64,000 nt of DNA from an uncultured bacterium (GCA_905214465.1 CAJMMD010000010.1:1-64000), one strand, 5' to 3'. Counted from the first letter of the stretch, positions 33,580-43,338 are shown. Notes: generated from the sequence alone by a model not told the origin. Numbers and translations: made by a program.

Positions 33580-34404
33580 CTACCTGCGCCACGAGGCGGC
33601 AAGGATAACGGGAAGCCCGGCGATGCACACCACTAAGGCCACGGCTGCGAACGCAAGCACGATAGCCACGCTCACGACGATATAGGCCACGGCAATGAAG
33701 GCCAACGCCAGCAGGCAGGCAAGCAGCTCGGCCACGTAGCACAACACCAGGTTCGAGCTCGCGCGCTTCAGCAGGACGTCGGCGAGGCGGACAAGCTCGA
33801 CGGCAAAGCCGCTGCCGTAATTGCGTCCGGGGCCCTTGGCGATAAACCACTTGAACAGGCACATCAGGGCACAGCCCAGCATGATCATGATGGAAACGGC
33901 CCATACATCGTGCCCCGACTCAACAAGGCTCTGGTCACCCATCGCACTGCCGTTGATGAGCCAACTCGTTCCATAGCCCATGAACAGCATCGCCAGCAGC
34001 AGGCAGGCGCTCACCGCGGCGAGCAGGCGCGACACACGGCTGCAGAATACCGGTGCCTCGCAGCTGAGCCCAAGTCCCTCGCGAACGCGCCAGACGGCAT
34101 GGTAGGCAGGGTAGGCCGCGATGAGCACGGCCACGAGCAGCGACGCCCAATCGGACCCGGGTGCCGCTGACGCGTACTCCGCGATCGCAGAAACTGAGCA
34201 GTTGGTGTGGAACGACTCGTTCAGAAACAGCGCGACCTCGCCCTTCCAGACGCAATGCGGGGCGGCGACAGAGGCGATGCCGACAATGGCAATCGCGGCA
34301 ACGGCAGCAAGCAGCGCGCCCTGCACGAGCTTGACGACCTCGCCTTTGGCGGTGCGGGGTGCAGCCTCAACGGCGCTGGACGAAATTAGGATAGAAGTGT
34401 TCAT
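33580..34404 (-). CDS. Multi-pass membrane protein
   Basis: 274 residues with about five to six membrane segments (near 28-48, 82-102, 122-146, 165-187, 215-245 and 248-270). Not recognised. GAAAGGAAG precedes the ATG at 34404. Its layout resembles the 245-residue membrane protein that opens the helicase/ClpX-like operon. No catalytic motif visible. Confidence 0.7.
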   Translation of the reverse strand: MNTSILISSSAVEAAPRTAKGEVVKLVQGALLAAVAAIAIVGIASVAAPHCVWKGEVALFLNESFHTNCSVSAIAEYASAAPGSDWASLLVAVLIAAYPAYHAVWRVREGLGLSCEAPVFCSRVSRLLAAVSACLLLAMLFMGYGTSWLINGSAMGDQSLVESGHDVWAVSIMIMLGCALMCLFKWFIAKGPGRNYGSGFAVELVRLADVLLKRASSNLVLCYVAELLACLLALAFIAVAYIVVSVAIVLAFAAVALVVCIAGLPVILAASWRR

Positions 34405-34531
34405 GATCTTCCTTTCAGAGAGGCCTGATTGGCTGGCGATTGGGTTTTGGGGTGATTGATGCAAATACAGGGGTTATCTAATTGCCCCAGCAAAACAGCA
34501 GGTCAATTTGACCGTTCGTGAAGAAATTGGG

Positions 34532-34873
34532 CTAGCAGGCGATATCAAGATCGTCGCGGCTCGAGAACTCGGCGCTAGCGACACCACGCGATGGGATGCA
34601 CGTAAATTCAAACTGGTGAACCGGCGAGACTACCGGATAGTCCTCAGCACCCCACTCAAGCTCAAAGCCCAAGCGGGCAAGCTCCTCACGGCAGTTGTCG
34701 AGCATAAGCTCACAAGCGCTTTGACGAGCGCAGGCCTCAATATAGCCAAGCCCACGTGCATCGGAAAGGCAAGCCTTCAGCTCATCACAGATGGTCATAA
34801 CTTCGCAAACGAGATCTTCGAGTTCATCGCGCCTGGCGGAATTCACCAGTTCAAACAGGGTATCGTCAAACAT
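34532..34873 (-). CDS. Small hypothetical protein
   Basis: 113 residues, acidic and Cys-rich, helical in its first half (FELVNSARRDELEDLVCEV). Not recognised. ATG at 34873 directly follows AAAGGAGG at ideal spacing, which is the main reason to accept the gene. Confidence 0.6.
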   Translation of the reverse strand: MFDDTLFELVNSARRDELEDLVCEVMTICDELKACLSDARGLGYIEACARQSACELMLDNCREELARLGFELEWGAEDYPVVSPVHQFEFTCIPSRGVASAEFSSRDDLDIAC

Positions 34874-34983
34874 TTTCCGTCCTCCTTTGGACTTCTTTTT
34901 TGCTCGACACCTATTGAACACGACAAAGTGGCACAATAGCACAAGGTTTATTCGATTTTGAAAGTTGTGCAGGTTTAAAAAAT

Positions 34984-37047
34984 ATGCAGGGTGCCAATTT
35001 AATTACTCTGAACTGGCGCGTTAGAGCTAGCTTCATTCGATTCGGTAGAGACAGCTCTTTATATCTCCGTTGTAAACAACCATCACTTTTAAACCCCAAT
35101 AAGGATCAAGAATTTGAAGAGGTGGAATTCGAGCAGCATTGGACAGTTAAAGAACTGTTAAACGCGTTGCTAAGAATTGATCTGGAAAAGTTCTATAACG
35201 AGCTGTCCTCTTGGTATACCGAGTATCGCGACACCCATGCAGTGCCTGTTCCACACCGTATCTTTTTATCGCTCCAGCGAAAAGCACACCTTCAAGAAGC
35301 TCAATACCTCAAAGCCTCAGACTCTAAAACAGCGGCCACGTGTTTTCCTCCGCTATGTTCGGGAATTATTGACGCAGGCGAAAACCTCGACAAATGGCAT
35401 GCCGAAAAGGCAAATATAACCCGTGAGCTCGGAAAGGCAGTCAAACAATCGCTTGATTCCGCAACAAGCGGCGGTTACTCGGACAGTATCTACCGGCTCT
35501 TTTTTAACATTTGTTCCTTGTGCATCGATTCGGCTTATCTTGATGAAATACCCGATGCCTATTTGCCTTCAAGGGTTTTTTCTCTTTGGGCACTAGAGTG
35601 CGGGAACATCGCGAAAGTTACTATGCCGGCGCTTGAGCTGCTGAGCAGCTGTAGCACCACTGATTCCACTGCGTCAGACCTAGCCAATTACATTGAAATG
35701 GTCTTTGGCCTAAATAGTGGGCCTTTGCTCGCCCGCGGAAGTGAACACTCGATTGTCAATCACCCGATGGCGCTTAAGGCGCCACAAACAAAAAGGGAGT
35801 TTTATGAGGCGCACTTCCTCGGTCAATTAACTGAGCCTCAGCTAGCCATCGATATCCATGAGTTGGCAATAGCCGTACTCGGCAACATCATCATTGAGTG
35901 TCTTAGTTTATCCAAGAAGATCAACGAAGCCTCTTATCAGGATGACCTAAGCCGTCACGTCTCATTATTCGTGAAGCTGCTTTCCAGCGGGGAATCGATT
36001 CTGGATGGCGCAAACCAAATTCGCCGCTTTGGGGAGATAACGTCCTCAAAATGTACGAAACATGCAATCGCCGGCCCGATAGTCCAGAACCTCAAGAGCC
36101 TCAACGCTCTGGCGCTCAATCTAATAAATAGCGGGCTTTACAACAAGGTTGAGTTATCGAGGAACTCCGAAAGCACAGTCGGCCTTATGCGGTATATCGT
36201 AAATGACGGAAAAGACCTTGTTGTCGATATCAACGACAGCAGGGAGATGCAGAAAGCCCTCCATTTTCAGCATTTGATAGACCGCTCCCACTCATTGATT
36301 CATTCTTTTCTTCCAAAATCATTTCCTGCTTTCTATGCACAATTACTATGCGAAGCCCTCCGATCCGGGGCGCTTCCAGCAAAATGCAGCACATGCAACA
36401 AGCCTTTTTTTCCAACTGGCAACAATAGCAAGTATTGTTCTGGTTACGACAATGAAACGGGCCTATATTGCAATCCCGCGCGCAACACAAATAACAAGCT
36501 TGGTAAAAAACTGCCCCATGCAACTGCCGTTAATTTAAGACGCAAAGCAGATACCGCAAGCGGGAAAGACGGACATAACCCGATGGCCGCTAACAAAAAG
36601 CGACAGCTATATTTTCAAGAACTAGCCGATGCCGTTGACCACACCCTTGGATCTTATTATCAACGGTCCCCCCTTGTATCGAAAGCACTCTACGAAAAGT
36701 GGCTCAAAGCAATCAATCGGCCCAAGAACCAGCCTTGCACCCAAACGCCTGAAGCGTTCGGCTATCCTCATCCTGTGATTTGGAACGGTTCGCTGGCGGA
36801 TGGCAATGAAGTCGTTGTTATTACGACTCAGTCAGCGCAATTAGGCACTCTTCCAGAGCTCTTGGACAAACTCGCTGGAAAGAACGCTAGCAGCTGCCGC
36901 AAATCGGATAACGGTTGGGCGCTTTCTAAGTTCGACCTGGTTGCCACGGTCATCTCATTAGAGCTGGAGGCTGACAAGACCAGAAAGAAGGGAATCGAGT
37001 CAATCAAGCACGTCCCCATTCCCGGCCTATCCAGCTACTGGGATTAA
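34984..37047 (+). CDS. Zinc-ribbon protein of low GC, DUF6076-like
   Basis: 687 residues, AT-richer than its surroundings and without a good ribosome site. The first 450 residues are helical with no known domain. A zinc ribbon lies at about 465-495: C-x2-C (AKCSTCNKPFF), then KYCSGYDNETGLYCNPAR, similar to the treble-clef/CGNR type used in nucleic-acid binding. The tail contains a basic region. The nearest family I can suggest is DUF6076, by the look of the ribbon only. Composition suggests acquisition from another donor. The start at 34984 is the first ATG; the true start could be internal. Confidence 0.6.
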   Translation: MQGANLITLNWRVRASFIRFGRDSSLYLRCKQPSLLNPNKDQEFEEVEFEQHWTVKELLNALLRIDLEKFYNELSSWYTEYRDTHAVPVPHRIFLSLQRKAHLQEAQYLKASDSKTAATCFPPLCSGIIDAGENLDKWHAEKANITRELGKAVKQSLDSATSGGYSDSIYRLFFNICSLCIDSAYLDEIPDAYLPSRVFSLWALECGNIAKVTMPALELLSSCSTTDSTASDLANYIEMVFGLNSGPLLARGSEHSIVNHPMALKAPQTKREFYEAHFLGQLTEPQLAIDIHELAIAVLGNIIIECLSLSKKINEASYQDDLSRHVSLFVKLLSSGESILDGANQIRRFGEITSSKCTKHAIAGPIVQNLKSLNALALNLINSGLYNKVELSRNSESTVGLMRYIVNDGKDLVVDINDSREMQKALHFQHLIDRSHSLIHSFLPKSFPAFYAQLLCEALRSGALPAKCSTCNKPFFPTGNNSKYCSGYDNETGLYCNPARNTNNKLGKKLPHATAVNLRRKADTASGKDGHNPMAANKKRQLYFQELADAVDHTLGSYYQRSPLVSKALYEKWLKAINRPKNQPCTQTPEAFGYPHPVIWNGSLADGNEVVVITTQSAQLGTLPELLDKLAGKNASSCRKSDNGWALSKFDLVATVISLELEADKTRKKGIESIKHVPIPGLSSYWD

Positions 37048-37082
37048 CCTTTACTAAAGAGTCAGCAGACATCGAGGAGCGC

Positions 37083-37277
37083 CTATATCTTCCTGCGCTC
37101 GTCGAGTGTCTTGCCGCTCTCGTCCTTCCAGACATTCCAGCCGTTGTTCGAGCAGCCAAGCACAACCCAACCGGCAGTCGAGGGCGACTTCGTCACCACA
37201 TCCGCTTGCAGCACGCCATCCACAATTGGTGCTGTGCGACGGGCCTCAGGAGTCCAGACCCCGTCGTTGACCGGCAT
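37083..37277 (-). pseudogene. DUF4357 domain remnant
   Basis: 64 codons carrying the C-terminal half of a DUF4357 domain: SPSTAGWVVLGCSNNGWNVW followed by KDESGKTLDERR. DUF4357 normally ends longer proteins linked to restriction or GIY-YIG nucleases. No ribosome site precedes the ATG and the upstream part of the domain is missing, so this is a decayed gene end. Confidence 0.55.
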
Positions 37278-37852
37278 TGCGCAGATAAATAGCGCCGATC
37301 AGATGGCTAAGCCCATTCCATTGCTTGGAATTGATGAGCCCGTGTGCGTCTCAACCGACCTGACCGTCCAAGACACATGGAACACGCCCGACGCATGTGT
37401 CTGCAGCACCGGCATGATCGATGACCTGGGCTTTACCGTGCATACAAAGGGTATGACCCGCAAAAGCAGAACTGGGCTTTATCCCGTGGCCTCCAGCAGA
37501 GCCGAAGGCCACGGAGTGGCATTGGACGCGGACGCCGCCCATCCCAATCTGCAAGTTTTTCTCGCGCGATGACAAGAGCTTGCATAGTTATTCTGAGGCC
37601 ACCTACCGGCTGCCCCAGATGCAGCACCGACCGAGGCTTGACCGCCATTGAAAAGATTGGCATCGACAGCTCGGACGAAAGAGACCCGGATTCTTCACAA
37701 GACGGAAGAGGCGATTTATCGTAGTCTTTCCCCGCCCGATGCCAGCATATTTGGCAATCCGCGCATAATCAGCGCTCGTTGCCCAGTCTAGTTGAGTGTC
37801 GAAAGGATCACCCCCTAGCCTCAGTTGCCAGTTAACCGACTTGGCTTTCCCG
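37278..37852. other. Non-coding stretch between the zinc-ribbon and LlaJI-like genes
   Basis: No convincing gene. Short open frames on both strands lack ribosome sites and family features. It contains the third copy of the 38-base palindromic repeat and, probably, debris of the gene whose end is the DUF4357 remnant. Confidence 0.4.
37549..37586. repeat. Third copy of the 38-bp palindromic repeat
   Basis: CTGCAAGTTTTTCTC then GCGCGATGACAAGAGCTTGC. It differs at only a few positions from the units at 33493 and 33533, and again lies in a gene-free gap of the island. Confidence 0.6.
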
Positions 37853-39304
37853 CTAGCAAGCGCCATCAACCGCAAGTAGTCGGCAAGTATTCAATACCTC
37901 TCCGCGAAGATACGCCTCGAACACGACCCCCGCTGGCAGCATTAACATGTTAATGAAATTGTCGAGCGGCTTATCTTCCTCCGCAATCACGCCCGGAAAC
38001 GACGCCCTCGCCATCAGCTCGGGCCTATCAACGGTCCCCGGCACTAGGAACGTGTTCACCACCCGATCGAACCCGCAAGCCTCGATAAACTCCCGGTATG
38101 CACTCTGGTACAGGAACTGCTTGGCCACTGACTCCAGCCCCGGCTGGTGCTCCATCTTGCCATTTGCACTCGGCACATAGTACTTCGCGTCACAGATGCA
38201 GAACAGCCGCTCGTCATCGGGTCCATTTGCAATGGCAATGGCGTCAGGGATGAGCGTATCGGTACCTTCGGGCTCAGCAAACCCATCGCCGCGCCAGCGC
38301 TCCCACAGGGGCCGTGGAATTATCTCGATCAACTTCTTCCGACTATCAGCCGCCCACTTACCCTCAAGCGTAAGTCCGAGCGCGCCCAGCCGCTTACCAA
38401 GCGCATCGCCGAGAGCCGTTTTGCAGGCCTCTTCCCACAGGTGGTAAAAGCTCGTTGTCCCCAGTGCCTGGACCTCATCACTGCGCACCTCGCTCTCACG
38501 CAGCAGCAGGTAGCGCTCAAGCAAATCGAGCGTTAAGAGCTTCCAGTCCAAGAACTGGGCCGCGCGCTCGCACTCCAGACGCCAACCTAGCATCTCAACA
38601 TCGCCGAAAGCCTCGATATCCTCGTCCGAAAGACACACCTCATCGAGCGAAAGCAGTTTGTCGATACCCACTTCCCCGAACTTACGCGAGCACTCGGTCA
38701 GCACGGCGCGATGCAGCCGCGTGATAAAGTCAGAGTCATCGCGATACGTCTTGCGTGTCTCGTACACCATGTATATCGGTCGACCGTTCGAGAGAACGGG
38801 CAAGTGTCCGTCAATTGTACGGTTCCAGTCAATGTTTCCGTTACCGTTGAGTTCGCGATCTTCCACGTAGTTTGAGTACTCACCGTACTCGCCGTACAGC
38901 TCCAACAGCGCCAGCATTACGGACAACTTGTCGCTAGCGCCCTCATCGGCGTCTTCCAAACTCGTCAGCACCGCGATGCCCGCATCACGCTTGAGAACTC
39001 GCATTATCAACCTGAGCTCATCAATAACAGGTATCCGGTCGTGGAAGTACTTGGGATAGACAATAATCACCGCGCCCTCGGTCATCACCAGGCCCACGAA
39101 GCGAAACTGGTAGACTTCAGAGGGAGCGGCGTTCTCCACATCGGCTTCCTCGGGATCGGCTTTCTTTCCCGTCCGGTACCGCACAATACCGCGCGCCATC
39201 ATGTCGCCAACGAGGGTCTTTGCCCTCGCAACCGTACATCCCAGCTCGTCAGCAAGCCAAGCAAGCGAAAAGGGCCTCAGCTCGCGGACCATCACCGGTT
39301 TCAT
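37853..39304 (-). CDS. LlaJI-family (McrC-like) restriction endonuclease subunit
   Basis: 483 residues. An N-terminal winged-helix-like region (LAWLADELGCTVARAKTLVGDMM) is followed by a McrC/LlaJI-type body; the C-terminal third has IPDAIAIANGPDDERLFCICDAKYYV, with the D ... D-A-K of a PD-(D/E)XK nuclease, and the LESVAKQFLYQSAY helix usual in this family. It works with the McrB-like GTPase encoded four bases upstream to cut DNA lacking the partner methylation. GAGGAA precedes the ATG. Confidence 0.82.
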   Translation of the reverse strand: MKPVMVRELRPFSLAWLADELGCTVARAKTLVGDMMARGIVRYRTGKKADPEEADVENAAPSEVYQFRFVGLVMTEGAVIIVYPKYFHDRIPVIDELRLIMRVLKRDAGIAVLTSLEDADEGASDKLSVMLALLELYGEYGEYSNYVEDRELNGNGNIDWNRTIDGHLPVLSNGRPIYMVYETRKTYRDDSDFITRLHRAVLTECSRKFGEVGIDKLLSLDEVCLSDEDIEAFGDVEMLGWRLECERAAQFLDWKLLTLDLLERYLLLRESEVRSDEVQALGTTSFYHLWEEACKTALGDALGKRLGALGLTLEGKWAADSRKKLIEIIPRPLWERWRGDGFAEPEGTDTLIPDAIAIANGPDDERLFCICDAKYYVPSANGKMEHQPGLESVAKQFLYQSAYREFIEACGFDRVVNTFLVPGTVDRPELMARASFPGVIAEEDKPLDNFINMLMLPAGVVFEAYLRGEVLNTCRLLAVDGAC

Positions 39305-39307
39305 TGC

Positions 39308-41116
39308 CTATTCCTCGGTCTCTTCTTCAGATTCGGCAGCAACGCCCTCCGATGGCTTGCCAGCGACAACATCAGCGAGCTCGATGCCCTTGAAAATGGC
39401 AACTCCATCGCGGTCGAACTGTTTACACAGCTCGAAATAGGTCGCCGTCTCATCGCGGAAAAGCCGTCCGCGCTTCAACTTCCCGACGTCCTCGCATAGA
39501 TAGAGAAGAACCTTGTCCTTGAACACATCGCTGAATCGATCATTGAGGTCATTGGGCGAGATGAAGAAGGGGCCCAAGAACTTATCCTCATTGATCCTGA
39601 GGTCCTTCATCAGTCCGTTAATCTTGCGGCGCAGCTTATCCCAAACGATTTGAGAATCGGTGCCGTTTACCGTAATCGTCACCTCTATCTCGGATATCTT
39701 CTTCCCGTCTTCGAGAGGCTTGCCGGCCCCAGCATCGATGTCAATATACCTGAAGTTCCAACGCCGCTTAAATGCGGTGTCCATCGGAAACACCCCTTGG
39801 TCGGCGCTGTTCATGGTCGCCCAGATGTACATGTTGGGCGGTAGGGAGAGCTCCTCGCAGGCTATCTCCCTAAAGTCATCGAAGTCCATATCGGGGTCGT
39901 AATACCCCTCGATAGCGTCTCGAACATCGGCATCGTCTTTGAGCACATTGAGATAGCTGCCGATGCAGCCAGCCATCTCCTTCGGCGCTGCAACTGGGAA
40001 AACACTGTTCCCGCTCTTGTCGCGGTCAAGCAGCTGGAACACGTCACCGAAGACAGCGGCGGGGTTCGCGCGGTTGATTTCTTCAATTAGCAGGACGAAG
40101 TTGTCATAGGGGTGTGCTATTGCCTCGAGGTAAGTCTTCAGGAATGGACCCTCAACGAACTCGTAGGATATCTCCTTACTGCCAGGTTCACTATATGGTT
40201 TAAAACATCCCACGAACTGCGAGTACGTATAGTCCGGATAGAAGGTCACTCGCCGAATGTTTTTCTTGGCAAAGCCATCCCTGACAAGCTTATTCAGTTG
40301 ATAGGACTTTCCTGTACCAGGAGCACCAAAGTAAATCAAATTGCGAGGCAAGCCCGCCACTTTTTCGAGAAGTTCAGAACTGTTTTTTACTAGATTCGCC
40401 CTGTCTGGTTCGGAATGAGCGCTGTTCGGTTCGCCCACTGGAAAGTACTCCCCAATCGTCGCCCAATCAATACGCGGCTTAACATTTGAAAAAACATCAT
40501 CGCCAATGCCAATATCATCTGGGAACGGCGCACCCTCTTTCCAGAGAGCGTTTATCAAATTGCCAGTATAGCTTTGCCCAAGAGCGTCCTTAAGGGCCTC
40601 CGCAAAAGAAGAGTCATCTTTGAAGGCGGAGTTGCGTTCAACCCACACGGCAAACGCAGTTTTCATTTCCTTTGATGGAAGATAGGCGTCCAAATGCTCA
40701 TAACAAATTGAATCAGCAAGAAGCACCTTCTTGGAGATAGCAAAAAGATAGCTTTTTGCCCCGCTGGGGTAAAGCTCGGGGTCTTCGCGGGTTGCGCGCT
40801 CGGAACGTTGAACAGCTCCTGCGCTAATGAAATTTGAATGGATTCGGGCAGAATCTTTGTCCTTTTTCGGCTTTTTGCCGGTAAAGCCATCAATGTGGTC
40901 AGGGACTTCCCCATCTTCAAGTCCGCCAACTTTATGGGCGAAAGAAACAAATGTGCCCTCATCGGAATCGGTATCGCAGTCTCTACCGAACTTGTGAGCA
41001 TAGTTGTCAAGGGCGAACATATATTGCAGCGCGCTAAAATGTGTCCCAGCTGAAAGCTCTGTGTTTAGTAGGGAGAACGCTGCCATAATTGCATCGATTG
41101 AGAAGTATTTACTCAC
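39308..41116 (-). CDS. McrB-like AAA+ GTPase restriction subunit
   Basis: 602 residues. The C-terminal half is a McrB-type AAA+ domain: Walker A FGAPGTGKSYQLNKL (about 263-277), Walker B LLIEEINRANPAAVFGDVFQLLDRD and the signature WATMNSADQGVFPMDTAFKRRW. The N-terminal half should bind the target site. It is the motor of the LlaJI-like system. GTG start at 41116 after GGAGG; it overlaps the methyltransferase gene by eight bases. Confidence 0.87.
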   Translation of the reverse strand: MSKYFSIDAIMAAFSLLNTELSAGTHFSALQYMFALDNYAHKFGRDCDTDSDEGTFVSFAHKVGGLEDGEVPDHIDGFTGKKPKKDKDSARIHSNFISAGAVQRSERATREDPELYPSGAKSYLFAISKKVLLADSICYEHLDAYLPSKEMKTAFAVWVERNSAFKDDSSFAEALKDALGQSYTGNLINALWKEGAPFPDDIGIGDDVFSNVKPRIDWATIGEYFPVGEPNSAHSEPDRANLVKNSSELLEKVAGLPRNLIYFGAPGTGKSYQLNKLVRDGFAKKNIRRVTFYPDYTYSQFVGCFKPYSEPGSKEISYEFVEGPFLKTYLEAIAHPYDNFVLLIEEINRANPAAVFGDVFQLLDRDKSGNSVFPVAAPKEMAGCIGSYLNVLKDDADVRDAIEGYYDPDMDFDDFREIACEELSLPPNMYIWATMNSADQGVFPMDTAFKRRWNFRYIDIDAGAGKPLEDGKKISEIEVTITVNGTDSQIVWDKLRRKINGLMKDLRINEDKFLGPFFISPNDLNDRFSDVFKDKVLLYLCEDVGKLKRGRLFRDETATYFELCKQFDRDGVAIFKGIELADVVAGKPSEGVAAESEEETEE

Positions 41117-42332
41117 CGTCAGCCTCCAGGAGCTTGTTCGTCAGGGCTTTGGCAATGACCCAGCCAAGCACTGGCGGCACAGCATTGCCGATAACCTTAT
41201 AACGTGACTGCAAGGGGATCTTGCTGAAATCGTAAGAATCCGGGAAGGACTGGATTCGCGCAATCTCGCCAACTGTATAGCGGCGGTTCTCAACGGGATG
41301 AGTGATGCCGCAATTCTCCGGCTGCGCTGAGGCCGTAATCGTACCGTTAATCTCGCCAAAAGCGAACCTGCGGAAAAACTTAGGGGCGTGATAGCGTTTT
41401 GGATCGTCGGCAATCTTCTTAAACCTGGGCTTAAGAAGTTCGTAGGGAATATCCTTCCACGACCGGCCCTCAAAGACCACCTCGGGGAGATCGCCAATGG
41501 TCATGTCTTCGGTAAAATACTTAAAAGCCTTATCGCCATGAGCGCAGGGACCGATCTGCTCAATCATGGCCTGAGTGGCATCGGTATACGACCAGAAATC
41601 CCCATTTTCGTGTTCAACCGAGGGATTTTGAAGGATGGACCCCAGGAGCAACTTCTCAGGCCGCCCAGCAGAAACGGAAGGCAGCTGCTCCGAGTCGACA
41701 ACGCGATCCATCTCATCGAAATCAAACGTTTTGTTCAGAGAACTATCTATGCCGATAATCAAGAGTCGGAACCTGTTCTGGGGCACACCATAGTTACTCG
41801 CCTTCACAAGCCGGTGACAGACGTTGTAGCCAAGTATCCTCATGCGGTTCTCAATCTCAGCAATGACGGGAGTTCCGTCATCCATCTTAGAAGACATGAT
41901 TCCGCGCACGTTCTCAAAGACGAATGCCCTGGGCTTCTTGCCCGCATTAATTTTCCCCTTTAGGATGCGCTCACATTCCTCAAAAAGGGTTCCACGGTTG
42001 TATTTATCGTTTACGCCACCGCGAAGGCCGGCATTGGAAAAGGGCTGGCAAGGGAAGCCGGCAAGGAGAATATCGTAATCCGGTATCTCGTCAAGCTCAA
42101 CTTGGCGAATATCCTTCTCGATGCAATTAGCGGCGGCATCGTAATTCGGGATGTTCTCATTGAAACAGGTCACGGCATCGCGATCGAAATCGTTGGCATA
42201 GACTACTTCAGTGGCCAAACGAGCAAAATGCTTGCCTTGGAAATCAAACCCCCCGGCGAAACCGAGGTCAAGACCACCGCATCCCGCAAAGAGAGAGGCG
42301 ATGCGATAAGGCTTTGTCTGACGAGTCTCCAC
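41109..42332 (-). CDS. DNA (cytosine-5) methyltransferase
   Basis: 407 residues with the C5-methyltransferase motifs in order: LFAGCGGLDLGF (I), VYANDFD (II), LLAGFPCQPFSNAG with the catalytic Cys (IV), FVFENVRG (VI), LLIIGID (VIII), TITAS (IX) and YKVIGNAVPP (X). It protects host DNA from the LlaJI-like enzyme encoded behind it. The frame opens at GTG (42332), where only a weak GAGATAG precedes; no better start is seen before motif I. Confidence 0.92.
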   Translation of the reverse strand: METRQTKPYRIASLFAGCGGLDLGFAGGFDFQGKHFARLATEVVYANDFDRDAVTCFNENIPNYDAAANCIEKDIRQVELDEIPDYDILLAGFPCQPFSNAGLRGGVNDKYNRGTLFEECERILKGKINAGKKPRAFVFENVRGIMSSKMDDGTPVIAEIENRMRILGYNVCHRLVKASNYGVPQNRFRLLIIGIDSSLNKTFDFDEMDRVVDSEQLPSVSAGRPEKLLLGSILQNPSVEHENGDFWSYTDATQAMIEQIGPCAHGDKAFKYFTEDMTIGDLPEVVFEGRSWKDIPYELLKPRFKKIADDPKRYHAPKFFRRFAFGEINGTITASAQPENCGITHPVENRRYTVGEIARIQSFPDSYDFSKIPLQSRYKVIGNAVPPVLGWVIAKALTNKLLEADGE

Positions 42333-42900
42333 GATGTCTATCTCATTTCAATCAGTAATAGCAACATTCTACAAACACAAGACTTTACCATTCAAAAAAG
42401 CAGAGCTTTTTAATTCGCCTTATTTCTAGAAATCCACCTCTCGCCTCCGAATGGCAGTTACTACCGTTGTTACCAACCGTAGGCCGCACCACCCGCGCTC
42501 ACGCCCCGCGCGCCTCAGTCAGAGTCGCTAGCCCCCAATCGCGCGTGCCTAAGCAGCGCGAAGCAGCAGACGGTCGCCTGCGTGCTTCAGCAACTGTTGA
42601 TGCTCGCTTTGAAGTAGTCCGAAGAGCGCGGATCCGGCGGTGCGGTGTTGAGCTGCAGCCTCACCCTCACGCTCGTGACGGTGAGGCTCAAGTACAACGT
42701 GGATTGCGAGTGGGACAAGATGATGTATCTAGATATGTCTAAACTGGAGAGAGGAAGGACGAGCTAAGGGGAAAGACTTAGTTCTAAAAGAGGACGGGGC
42801 CGAGGCCGAATAAACCAATTTGCGAAAGAATACCAACGGTGTCCCCTATGCCTAAAGGCAGCGACACGCGTTTCTTACCTCTGTCTTTGATTTCATGCAA
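42333..42900. other. Gap with hairpin and possible gene debris
   Basis: No intact gene. The AT-rich part next to 42332 probably holds the promoter of the methyltransferase operon. A GCCTCACC/GGTGAGGC hairpin with inner TCAC/GTGA pairs lies at 42658-42687. A short plus-strand frame beyond it (LKYNVDCEWDKMMYLD) reads like a protein fragment but has no start site. Confidence 0.4.
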
Positions 42901-43338
42901 CTATGGCTGAAGCGTCTTTATGTGCTCCAATGCACACAATAGCACGGTCCGATTTCGCTCAAAGCAAAACCGAAACCATGCATATATTCCCAAGACAATC
43001 AGGAATAGCGCCCCGAAAATTCCGGCAGAAAGTGGATTGCTGGCTATCAACGCAGACAAATATCCTCCGGCCATAAGAGAGACAATGATGCCGATCAGGC
43101 TAAGGACCCAGCTCGTATAATGCGTCTCAGCAACCGCCCGTTCGATTATTTTGCATTTCTTTTTCAGGCTGATGTCCTCGTCAGCTCCAGCGAGAGAGAA
43201 GTCCATTCCTGAAATTAAATCGAATAATTCAGCCTCGCTGTATCCGCTTTTCTTGAATCTTTTAATGAAGAAACCTCCTGGTCCAGGACCATAGATAGGA
43301 CGGTTTACACGAAACAGTTCCTTATAGACGATTTCCAT
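42901..43338 (-). CDS. Two-segment membrane protein
   Basis: 145 residues: a soluble N-terminal half (about 1-75) and two membrane segments (about 78-98 and 104-124; SWVLSLIGIIVSLMAGGYL and GIFGALFLIVLGIYAW), ending in a basic helix. AAGGAG precedes ATG 43338. Not recognised; lower GC than the operon upstream. Confidence 0.65.
   Translation of the reverse strand: MEIVYKELFRVNRPIYGPGPGGFFIKRFKKSGYSEAELFDLISGMDFSLAGADEDISLKKKCKIIERAVAETHYTSWVLSLIGIIVSLMAGGYLSALIASNPLSAGIFGALFLIVLGIYAWFRFCFERNRTVLLCALEHIKTLQP

Noticed and set aside
37603..37875. 90-codon minus-strand frame downstream of the LlaJI-like gene
   Set aside because: No ribosome site, begins inside the LlaJI-like gene, no family features.
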